A program made the position numbers and the translations under genes. 64,000 bases of DNA from contig OW387140.1 of the NCBI GenBank assembly GCA_936440205.1, forward strand, positions 19,651,659-19,715,658. Direction: 5' to 3'. This document shows positions 25,401 to 37,100 of the stretch, one piece after another. Every line of letters begins with the position of its first letter. Positions within the stretch are counted from its first letter, which is position 1. This DNA comes from Lepidonotus clava. Lineage: Eukaryota > Annelida > Polychaeta > Phyllodocida > Polynoidae. A model generated the notes under the pieces. It saw only the letters and a list, made by a program, of their open reading frames with translations. It searched no databases and was not told where the DNA came from.

Positions 25401-28400
25401 CTTGGGGCGGTGTCGCCTGCAATATTAGAGGTTGTAATTGTTTTTCAGAATTAGTTCACTTCCAAACCGCTAGAGGGCCGTCAATCAAAGGTAGGCTTAC
25501 ACTCCGCCGCCGTGTCACTCCCTCGGATTGATGACGCGGAGGAGAGTAAGGTAGGCTGAGGTAAGAGGGAAATAGACCCAGCATTGGGAGCTCCAAACGA
25601 CTCAGATTTTCTGATCTCCCTCCGATAGATTAAATTTCATTTTGTTATATTTTGTAGAAAAAGTTCCAAGCTACCCAAAACTAATAATATTTTCTTTGGG
25701 AGTTGAGGTTAGGAGATACAGGGAACAAAAACAACATCCTTAAGCACTGTACGTATGGGGCAGAAAGGTCTCCAATCGCTGGTGTCGCACGCCATAATAC
25801 GTCCCGAAAATGACGTTGTGCAAGGTCCCTATAGTACCTGCATGTAGATAATTGCTAGCTTAAAATGAGTCAAATCAATTAAAGGTACTTCTTTCTATCC
25901 AGGAGGATTTTTAATTCCAGTAACATTATCTCCACCTCTGAATTCTCCTCAGTTAATCAGGAATGGATAGTCAGTGGGAAATTTCCTGTTTACTTCTGTC
26001 TTCACCTGGATGGTTGCAAATAAAAGAGAACTTTACTAGATCCAAAAATTTCTATGGGAAATTACTCAAGTTTTTAAAAGTGATTGCAACAACAACAAAA
26101 TTTTTTTTTAGTGTTTTTCTCTCATAGAAACCTTTGGCCGTGTGGGGGGAAAGTCAGATTAATCTATATTCATGATTTTGAAAAACAAAATGACGTACAG
26201 GGCTGATCATTTAATGATTTTTATTCGAGAGTCTTACGCCTTTCTTGATTATGTTGGGGAACACGTTCAAATTCTATTTTCTCCTCCTGTACAACCATAT
26301 ACTTATCGTACGTGAGCATAATGCGACAGTGGGCATTCCAGCGATGGTGGTTATATTTTAATATTTTCAGCCCATGTCATCGCAAAACAGCATCAGATAC
26401 TCATTAGATCTATGTGATGGGTAGAAATATCACAATTAGATCTAGTTCATCTTATTTTGGTTTCATGGAATACATATCTATGAACATCCTTCGTTAATCT
26501 GTACAAAATCACGAGTATTATAGAAAAGATAAAATAAATCTGTCTTACCAGAACGAGTGTAAAGAGTACATTTTATCTTACTTTGTATTTCCTTTTCAAT
26601 GTTTACATACTATTACACGTATGCACGATCTATAGTACCTTCTTTCATTATGACCGTACACATAAGACATATGACCACGATACAATTGAATATATCTCCC
26701 CTAGAATGATAGGTGCAAAAGAAACTCAACTTAGAACCCCGAAATACAGATGGGAGATTTAATTCTTCATTTATTTTGTCAGGTACCTGTCCTTGATAGT
26801 ACAAACCTAACAAGCATTGTTAAGAAATGAAATGATGTTCAAGCCACTTAGCAATGAATTAAAAAGATACACGGATCTAAGATCAAAGTCAGGAGCTAGA
26901 TATTCAAGAACATTCAAGTTCATAGGAATGTCTTTTCCTTTCTTATTGTAGACAATTTTTCATATTTTGGTCGTTTCACATCCTTCACTAGCCAATTGCT
27001 ACAGTTTTATCATAAAATGCAAATGTAACAGTCTTATATACAGGTTTGTTTTCCAGCACACCAGGAAAATATTTATCTTTGCGCATTTTATCTGAATCAA
27101 CCAAATTTTTTTGTAGAAAATAAATTATCATTATCAAGATAATGAAGATTTATTGAACAAAAATACAACCAGTTATCTAAATTAAAAAGCGCAGTACAAT
27201 TAAAAGATTTGAGCAATGACTGAATAAGTAGAGATTCTATTCCAAAAAAAGGCTAACCATAGTTCAGATCTCGATTAGAAGCTAGTTCTCATTTGAGTGT
27301 AGAGCATAATTATATGAAAGTCCGTTCAGTAACAATAACGTGAAAAAACTTCATACGCAAGGAAAAAACTAATCATAGAAAAGAAAAGAGGACATTGTCG
27401 CACAACCCATTTTTGATTGCACATACGTATATTACAACCCATTCAAAACTATGGTGTTGAATATCACCAATGGTCACAATGAAAATCTCGAATGCCAGTG
27501 TAATATATCCGCCTACAGACTCACTGCAATAACAGGATAAATACCAAACTTAAATAGGCGTGCCAACCAACCAACCAAACTTAATCCGAATGGATAACGA
27601 ATATCTGACATTACTACCAGTGTTGCCACAGGATTTGAAGTTGGGGAAGGAAAGAATGTGATAACTTTGTTGCCTAATCCTGGTTTCTAAGAATATTCAA
27701 TTGCAGATGCCAAAAGAAAACATTTGAACCTGAAAGTCCCCACTATGGACATCATGATACAACTGCCTAAAAACTAGACTGCAACGTGCCATCTGAGGTT
27801 GGGTGGTAAATACTTCTGACTAAAATCAAAAGATCATTAAGCTGGTATTCCAGACACCGCTTTGTGTGAGTTTCTTGAAATGTGAATAAAATATACTTGT
27901 GAGAAATTGTACTTTTTTCCCCCAGAAAAAGTATGCTTTTGGAACACTTTATTATTTACAAAATTACGGAATTGCTTTCAACGTGACTTATATTATAGCC
28001 AGGGCCTTTAGAACCAAATATCAAAATATTTGATGATCTAAACACCATGAGCTAATTTGTTTTAATCTATGTAATACGTACCATGGTACACTAACATATC
28101 AATCAACATATTTAAGCATAACAAAAAAAATGGTCAAGGAATAAAATGCGCATGGCAAAAACCATGTTAGTTGATAAATCAAACTAAGGTTACTAAAATT
28201 CACATATTTGTGTCAGCAAAAAGTTTGAAGCAGCGATTATCCGACTATTCTCTGTCGACAATATTGAAATTACAAGAGAGAGGCAGGGTTATTCAATTTA
28301 TGGTACTCTTTGTCAAGAGCAGGGCAATTATCAGTGCCCATTAACAGTTATTCTCTGATCGTCAAATTGCCAATAACGTAACAATAAAAACCTGTATTGA

Positions 28401-28985
28401 AACTTTCGCTAAATTTACCAAAGTCTATTTATCTATGAATGATTAAGTGCACGTCAAAAAAGGGGGTCATGAGGACAATGAACAAAAAGCAGCAGTAGTT
28501 CAGCAGAAAATGATGCAAATATTAAACAAAGAAGCTGAGGAGAATAAGTGATATCTTAAGTACAACTCAACTTCTCTTCATTACGAGGCCCTTATGCTAC
28601 TTACATTCTATGATATAGTTCACCTTTGTGGGTAGATTAAAAAAAACACACACAACAATATCACAGATTACAAGGGAAATATATAGGATGACGCAGTATG
28701 AATAGAAAAATTAATATCGTGTTTTTCAAAGTATGCAGCAAAGAAAGTGCATGAAGTAAAAACATTTCTGACCATCTATTTCTTTTTGATTACTAGAATG
28801 TACCGTGCGTAAAAGAAATACATTTTTTAAACTATTTTCTTCAAAGGCTAGACTTTACTCTCTTTGTATGTTTAATCGTCACTTGGCATAGAAAGACTTT
28901 CAAGTTTTCAATAAGGATATAACAACACCACTTCTAAAAATTACCAAGACAGATTAGCACCAGGCATTCAAAATCCGATCACCAT

Positions 28986-29201
28986 TTACATTAACTTATA
29001 ATCTGGTGAATTATTGAATTCTTTGACAGGTTTTTCAAGCCAGATTAAACTGAAAAGCCAATGTGTATGTCTTTCATAAAATGCTCTTAAGAAATAAACA
29101 ATAAATAAAAATATCAAAGTATGGACAAAACTGACGTCAACGTTACCAACAATAAATGCACCACCAGTCACGATGGGTAATACTAACAATAACAAGGTCA
29201 T
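28986..29201 (-). CDS. Possible 71-aa two-helix membrane microprotein
   Basis: From the ATG at 29201 the frame encodes 71 aa with two hydrophobic stretches: MTLLLLVLPIVTGGAF through the first helix, then VHTLIFLFIVYFL. A polar tail (FYERHTHW ... NNSPDYKLM) follows. No family was recognised. AT-rich sequence readily gives hydrophobic frames, and no splice or promoter evidence supports translation. It lies in the likely 3' region of the LRP gene on the same strand. Confidence 0.2.
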   Translation of the reverse strand: MTLLLLVLPIVTGGAFIVGNVDVSFVHTLIFLFIVYFLRAFYERHTHWLFSLIWLEKPVKEFNNSPDYKLM

Positions 29202-29222
29202 CAGATCTTCCACTCTACTGCC

Positions 29223-29305
29223 TTAGGGACCTTCCATTAAGTACGTACGCATATTTTCTAAAATTTCAGGCGCCCATGCATACATATTTAATGGAAGGCC
29301 CCTAA
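29223..29305. mobile_element. 83-base MITE
   Basis: The ends TTAGGGACCTTCCATTAA (29223-29240) and TTAATGGAAGGCCCCTAA (29288-29305) are near-perfect inverted repeats 18 bases long. The inner part continues as an imperfect foldback (GTACGTACGCAT / ATGCATAC). It is a minimal non-autonomous DNA element, possibly with a TTA target duplication. Confidence 0.6.
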
Positions 29306-30217
29306 TGCGGAGGTCAGTGTGTGATAAGCATACGCGAAGCAACTCAGATCTCTACAACGTCGGATGGTCTGAATTTGAATATTGCAACGAAAGAGGATCT
29401 GTGTTACAATTTCACACACATGTGTACTAGTGGTATGGATAACATAAGTGTATTGGAAAATTTGGTGTACGTTGCTTGTGACAGATTGATGATAATAGAA
29501 ACATATTTGGTGATAATAGAAACATTTTTGTATAAGTCAATATGCGCCAGTGTCCCTTCCCTTGTTACAATGTTTTGTCAATAAATGCACAGTTGACTCA
29601 ATGCTCAAATGATATAGGTCACATCCTAGGCTTAATCAACCACTAAAGAGTTTTAAAATATATGGCCTGGCACAAATAAAGACATTATATACAGGTATCC
29701 TATATAAAATAGTCCATATTTAAGATTATCGTGATACTGACATGTCGACAACATGATTACACTTTCAGCGAGATTTACGGGCACCATCAGGTTCTGCCCC
29801 AGCCATGCATTGTAACATAAATAATGCTCTCACATTGCGTATTAACAGGTGTGTGCCTTGGCTGTCCAAACAATGTTTTGGAGTCACTAAATTACAAGTC
29901 ATCACAGGGAAACAACCGTCTAACAAATTCTTGAATATCAATGAGTTATTCAATTTGTGTTGATATATCGTACATGAATATGTTAATGAGGCAGTTTGTT
30001 ACGTATGGACATCTGCTAATGTTACACATACAGATAACAATTGGGTACTCTTACAGTCAATATTCAGTACCATATTGACTACAGATTTGAGATTGACTGT
30101 CTCTTGCAAATAAACTGTCGTCACGTATATGTACAAGTGAAACAGGAAATATTCCAAGTCGTAAACCCCACGTTTCAGCGTTTTGCTACTTATCCCTATC
30201 TAGGTGGGCAGCTATTA

Positions 30218-31194
30218 TCACCTGGGGTTGTCGGAGCGTTGTGTGATGTTGGTATGTACCTCGGCCTGTACAACCGACTCCTCTGTCTCCCCCTGGTCGG
30301 CACTGTCACTGCCCTCCTCAGTCTCTCCGTCAGACCCCGTGTGCACCAGGCGGGACCCCCCGTAGACCAGGCCCTGGAGGGGCAGGGGCACCTCCGGGTC
30401 GGCCGGCAGGGGGGGCACGTCGTCCTCCATCTTGGCGTTGTCGTTGACCGAGATGATCACACTATCAGTGGAGGCGCTGGCCGCAGTCTCGATGCTGGCC
30501 GTGTCCCTCCCCAGTTGGTCGGTCGGGTCGTCCGATGCCCTCCCCACCCCTACCCCGCGGAGTAGGGAGTTCTCTGCCGTCATCCCAGTACTTCCACGCG
30601 GTCTGGTTTTCCTCCGGCCGCGTCGCCACTGAGCACTCATTCCCGTTGCTAGTGAGATGTTCACGTTGGATGACTCTGCTGGGTCACAGTTACTGTCTGA
30701 GTCATCGCCATCACAATCACTTGAGATATAGCCCGGGTTATGCGAGCCATCCACCTGACTGCCCTGGTGCCGCACCCCTCCCTCTGTGATGTCGATCAGA
30801 TCAACATCATCCCCGTCCTCTAATATTAACACGTCGTCGGTCGGACCTGGTCCTTGACCTTGGACTGAGCGGCCTTGCCCCTGGTTTGACCTGGAGTGGC
30901 GCCCCCGCCGCCCCTGCGCCCTGGAGGCCCTGTTGCGCTGCTCCAGGTACTCCTGGTGGGCCTCGTCAAAGGGGCGCGACGTCAGCATGGCCTCGTTGTA
31001 GGGCGGGGGCGCCAGGCGGCGGGCGAACATCTCCTCGGTGAGCCGGGCGATCGGGGTGCTGAAGCGCATGCTGGCGTGGGCCTCGTGCAGACGCAGGGCG
31101 TACAGTTTACACGTGCAGCCTAGGGCTATGACCAGGAGCAGGCCGCAGATGAGGGAACCAATCACCGCCGCCGTGATCACTTTCACAGAGGGAC
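30218..31194 (-). other. LRP exon 12: membrane helix and cytoplasmic tail
   Basis: It codes for the helix ([20 protein letters not shown]) and about 300 cytoplasmic residues. The membrane-proximal part is conserved with human LRP12 ([21 protein letters not shown] compares with a human PPSYGQLI stretch). The distal part is low-complexity, rich in D/E/S, with RGRRG basic patches. The stop is TGA at 30218. The last coding bases CCCAG/GTGATA also read as a splice donor, so an alternative tail is possible. Confidence 0.8.
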
Positions 31195-34100
31195 CTGAAG
31201 GAAACAAGAGTATGGAAATGAAGAGCAGGTTATCTATCAAAGAAAAGGTTGAAGGGGCTGAGATTTTGCAATCAAATCTGTAACAATATGTACGGTCACT
31301 CGAAGAAGGAACGTTATTTCTCTGAATAAATTACCAAAGAGGTTTTCTAGCAGCGTTGAGCCAACTTTGTTCTGATTATATTGTACATCGAAATGGTAAA
31401 TAGGGCACTACAGTAGCAATTCCTTTAAATCAAACACGTCTAATGCTTTATTAGAGAATCGATGAACACAGACTTGTCCTGTGGATATATTTTAACACTT
31501 TCAACATTCAGTATTGGACTGTATCAAGGTTATGAAAGATTGCCAGGCAGTCGAGACACAAGGTATTTTCCCATAAAATAATTGACGGTAGAAGCGCCTT
31601 ACGGTAGCAGTGCATCTCGTCGCTGCCGTCCTGACAGTCGTCCGTGCCGTCACACTTCCACGACTCGTAGATACAGCGTCGGTTCGCGCAGAGAAACGTC
31701 CCGTTGTGGGGCCCGCACTGCGTGGGTGCTGAGGGGGAAGCAGCGGAGGGGGTGTTTCAGAGACAGGCAGCATTAAGTTTCTGTTACATGCTCAAGGGAA
31801 GAGCACATGTAAATTATCTGATTCTTGCTTCATAACTTAAATTATAAAAATATTCTAAACATTTAACCATATCATTTTATATGTGCCCAGAGAGATATGC
31901 ATCACTGTGATGTGATCAAAAATGAAAACCCAAGTCTCATAAACCTCACTCAAATAAAACAGTCTATGATTGTAAAAATATCAACAACATTTCTAGAGAG
32001 AGTGTGATGCAGGAGTGAGTGAGTGATTGATGTTTTATGCCGCACCAACAGCCAGGGTAATTTTCATGGCAAAAACAAGTAAGGATGAATTCTGACTTTT
32101 CAGACACATGTTTTGACTTGGTCAGTCTTTGGTAATTGTATCTATGGGATGAGGGTGACAGGACAGGCAAACAACAGGGGATTAAAACCCGAAAATCATT
32201 TTTGCTGTACCTCATCCCTAAGTGAACCAGATATCAACCAGGAATCAAACCCAATGAACCACTTGGTCAGTGCTGGGTCCCCCATATCATCACCTTTTAC
32301 GATCAGCAGGAGATACTGGGTGTGATGTAGAATGAAAGGCAAAATTTACAAGGTATATCTTCGATTTGCCGAAATATTTCAAGGTATTTCCGTGTGACAT
32401 TGTATTGTTCCAGAAATATCTATAACTGACACAATAAGGTTTGGGAGAAAAAGATACTGGAGCCAGAACAAGATATTGCAACTTAATGATGTTAAATAAA
32501 GCATGTCATATCACGGAGTAGGGAAAATATACTAACTGCAGTTTTCCTCGTCGTGGTTGTTTCGGCACTGGGAGATGCCGCTACAGTGGGCCTCCTCGGC
32601 GTAACACTTATGGTCTTGTTCGTTACACAGAAACAGGTGGCCGGCGCAGTGACCTACAAGGCAATGGTCAGTGTGAGACGGTTTGTGGCGTTTTGTGGTG
32701 ATGATTAACAGTGTATCTGCAAGATATCTGTTTACTTGACGGCTTTTAAAGAAGACAAGAAGACACCTATATAAGAAACCCAGATAGTCTATTAATCTAA
32801 GTACAGACCATCTCTTGACAGTCTATATATGGACTAGGGCTCTCCCTTTCACTCACCACAGCCGCGCTCGTCCCCGCCGTGCTCCTTACAGTCCCAGGTG
32901 CCGTCACACCGCTGGTGGTCGCTGTAACAGTCACTTTCTCCATAGCCGCACTTGGTCTGGGTCGGCAGGCAGTGACCTGCGTATGGAGACAGTCATTTAT
33001 GGTTAATTAACTACAATATTACCCAACGGATTTCATGTTAGGAAAATAACAAAGGAAAATACGACAATGACACACTCCTCATTAAATTACAATTATGGTT
33101 TTCTAACAGAAATGGCTTTATTGGTTCATTTTCACAGGGTCCCAACACACTGAGACTTCTCTGTCTTGCAGCAAATTTTATTATGTCATATTGAGCAAGT
33201 TTTTCAAATTCTCAAGCCTCTGCCTGCTAAAAAAAAATTGATCCCAACAAGAAGTCAAATCCTTGAGAATCAGGAATTTTAGAACCTGTCTAACTCCCTG
33301 TGTTTCGGTAAATGAAATTCCCTGTGTTTTCCCTGTATTTTGGTAAAATTTGCAAAAAATCCCTATGTTTTCCGAGTCAGGGATCTTTTTTTTGCCATTT
33401 TCTTTGTTTCCCCCCTGCTGTTGCGACCTTGTTTTCATGTGTTTTAAATCCTATATAATATGTTCCAATGGCGCATTGATTAACCAAGGCTTTTGGTTTG
33501 AATGCGTCCAGGGTGAAGGGTGTGCCCCGAATAGTAACATTAAAATAACGTCTTTTTAAATAATGATAAATGTAAGACTGTTTTAGATATTATTCAATGG
33601 CGGCTGATAGGATATGCTTTGATGATTGGCTCAAAAACCAAATTGAATGTAAAGTAGTTACCTTTTATTTGAAATGAGGCATTAAAACCCCTCTCCGGGC
33701 TGTCTTTGTTGGAGCGGAACTCTATGAACAGTCGGTTATCAGTGGACTCAATGACAGGCTTGGGATAGTTGCCGCCATAAAACTGACCGATGACGTCAGC
33801 GCTGTCCGAGCCGCCGTCATACACGATGACGTAGTCGGTGTCGTAGTGGTTCTCAAGGGTGAAGTTCTGTATATACGGAAAACATTAAATGTTAGAATCG
33901 TATACGGTGGTTATCAATAAGACACATAGTTGAGCACATATTTGCATGCAAATAAATATCGTAACGTTTATTTATATCAAAATCATTATTGAGATATTTT
34001 TTTTTATAGATGACGTATTATATAAGTCAAAAGTTGTTCATGATTTAGCTGTAGAATTTATCGATAATGGTTCTTTGATCTTTACGGAAGGAAATGACAA

Positions 34101-37100
34101 ACTTGTCTTTTTTTCATGCACTTAACGGATATTACATTTCATTGTTTAAATTCAACTACAATCAATACTGGTCATGTAAAGCAAAAAATATTTGCACATA
34201 GTTGGGACAGTGCGTAGTGCCCCAGGCGAACTATATAAGAAGTTGGGTGCCTCACCTGGAACCTGAGCTGTATGCGCCTGCCGTAGGTGACGTGCAGCAG
34301 CCACTCACAGTGGATGTTGACGGGGTAGGGGTCCGGAAAGTTCGGGGAGGCGATGTACCCGGACGGACCCTCCCGCACCCCGCCACACACACGCCGCACC
34401 GACTCTGTGGGGAAAGTCAATGTCTAATTTTAGCGTACAATAATGGATTGGAGCAGGTCAGTTTTATTGCGACGCTGCATCCATAACAAACAGCAACGTT
34501 GCATACTTCATGATGTTTTGTGATATAAAAGATCTAACTTATTCAGTAGTTCACATTTAATTTTATGTTGAAACGCTGAGCTCAGGGACCGAGACTAATC
34601 TGTGCAAGCTATTAATGCTAAATACCATGAGACGAACTTACAGGTAGATCATTAGGTAGAAGCTGAATTAGGATATGGAAGTATTTTCCTCCCTTCTAAA
34701 CAAATTTAAGGCAAAGCTAGTATAAAATATATTCTAAATGTAGACAGACTAAGTGTAAAACATTTGAGGTTTGGTCTAATGTATGGAACTTGAATAAACC
34801 GTCTCGTACAAAGACAGGTTAGGTTTTCGTCCATTACCCATACGGTGTAAAGCCCTCACCACAGCGCCGCTCGTCCTCTCCGTCCTTACAGTCCTTGTGA
34901 CCGTCACAGCGCTGGAAGTCCCAGTGACAAACGTAGTTGCCCGAGTTGGCATCAAAACAGCCGAAGCGCTGCTGGCCGCAGTCCCACGGGCCCAGGGTCG
35001 TCGGGTGACGGATACCTATGGTCACAACAGACATCCCAATAGTATATATGGTCAGGTCTGCCGATACACATTCTTTTCTACTTATACCTATGGTAAATGG
35101 TACTCAATTAAAACATGGACATTTAAGGCAAACTTTTTCTTTGGTTCATGATTCGTTATTTTAGACACTTCAGTAGAATACATGTATATTCAGAGTACTA
35201 TTGTTTTTTTTTTAAACAATGATCTATGAGGATGTTTTTTTTTTAAAAATAATGATCTATAATTCACTTGTGTCAATATCAGTTTGTTTTGAGTTTCCTA
35301 ATAACAAGTATAAAAGTAGAACCTTCCCACGTGCTGAATTGCTTCCATATCTAAATACGAACTGCGTAAATATTACAACTGTATCAACGTGACGTTGGTT
35401 GCAGATTCACTTATCTCCACCTTAAAACGTCAAAATCCCTCTTCTCATTCTCTACCTCATGGAATAACAAAACATCTCTCTCTTTTTCTTTTTAAGAAAC
35501 TGATTTTAATATATACGTCTTGGATTCAGGCCACCCTTAAAACCGTTGTTTCCTGTGCAGCGGGTGGACAAAAAAAATACAGTCGGGAGTTTTTTTTTTA
35601 AGGGAATATCTAAAAGAAAAATAAAAGAGAAGAAAATAGCAGAAAAAAAATCCCAGTCGGCCCCCTGAGACCCAGTCGGTCGATGGACAGAAAGCAAACC
35701 TTTTTCAAAGGATGGCCTCAATCAAGAATCCTGTGGTTCAGACAAACGAGTACTCACCGTCCTTACAGTCCAGCTCGTCAGTGCCGTCGCCACACTCGTC
35801 GGCCCCGTTACACGACCACCTCTTCAGGATACACTTGCCGTTCCCGCAGCGGAACTCGTCGCTGAGACAGTCTTCCGAGTAGGGCTGTTTACCTGCAGGG
35901 ACAACAGCCGACGTATATAGAAGAAGGGTTAATAGGCAGAGAAGCAGTTTCAGGTCTGGCATGGCGTCGACAAACGACCTCATGTAGTTAACTGGTTCTT
36001 CCCCCACTCTATTAGAAAAGGGGATGGCACTACGTGACAGGTCGACTAAGGCAGTTTGACTTCATTCCTATAAATTCCTGTGTACGTTGGGCCACGTCTC
36101 TTGGCGCACCATATATTTAGAATTCGTTAGATCCCTATAACGTGTAACCAGGAGCGTAGCCAAACCTATAATCAAAGGGGGTTCCAGATAAACTTAAGGG
36201 ATTTCCGACCTACATTATTGGGAAGAATTCTTGTACTTTACTTATATTTTGCGAAATCAAAGGGGGTTCCAGACACCCAGGAATAGCGTATGATCCTGGC
36301 ATGTGGCACACTTCCTGGACCAATCCGTGGATATTTCCGTACAACCTGGTGAGGTTAGAGGACTTGTAGTGATACAGCAAACATCCCAAGGCGGCTCATT
36401 TCATTTATCCAGGGTCAAAGTATACTTCCTAATTATTTGTGATGTGACGATGACCTGTACTTCCAAAACTAAGACTCTCGATTGACTGCACTTTCCAAAG
36501 CGAGACACACAAGAATTTTCTTTATGTGATTTTAACACAATCTGCGATGGGTAAGTTTTATGTAGTTTCCTAGTGGAAGTTGGAACAAGCGTATGTGTAC
36601 GTTTGATGAAACAGCTGCAATCCTAGGGCACCATATTGTGTATCTAGCTTCCCCGTGAAGGGCGTTCTCAATTACAACTTTCGTGAATTGCACCCCTTAA
36701 ACGTAATTGGGCATTTTTGTTGACTGTTCTTCACAATTTCCATTATTACGTGTGCCAAATAATGGTTAAGAATCCGAACTCCTTGCTGAATGCCCCCAGA
36801 GATCCTTCGTTAAGTAAACCCATGAACAGCGCGTGTGACTTCTACCGCGTAGGTTTGATCGCAAACTTTGGTCAGACTAACTGGAATTGTCCTCGTAAGT
36901 TAGATATACAGGTGTAGTATCTATTATGAAAAACTTTTTTTGGACGTGATTTCATTCATGCGGAACGAAAGGCCTATGACCGAGTGAAATATTTTGGTCA
37001 TACTCGTATTTACTAACCTTTATATGACTCATAATACTATCCCACGGGGATGGGAATTACCAGACCAAAGTTCCCCTAAAAAAATGAAATTGTGGTGTTT

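Larger units (their letters stand above)
25401..30217. other. Intergenic stretch between MRPL38 and the LRP gene
   Basis: It contains the MRPL38 promoter region (from 25401) and, from 30217 leftwards, the probable 3' untranslated region of the LRP gene, whose length I cannot fix. It is AT-rich. The only structured items are the short MITE at 29223-29305 and a small two-helix open frame at 28986-29201. Confidence 0.5.
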
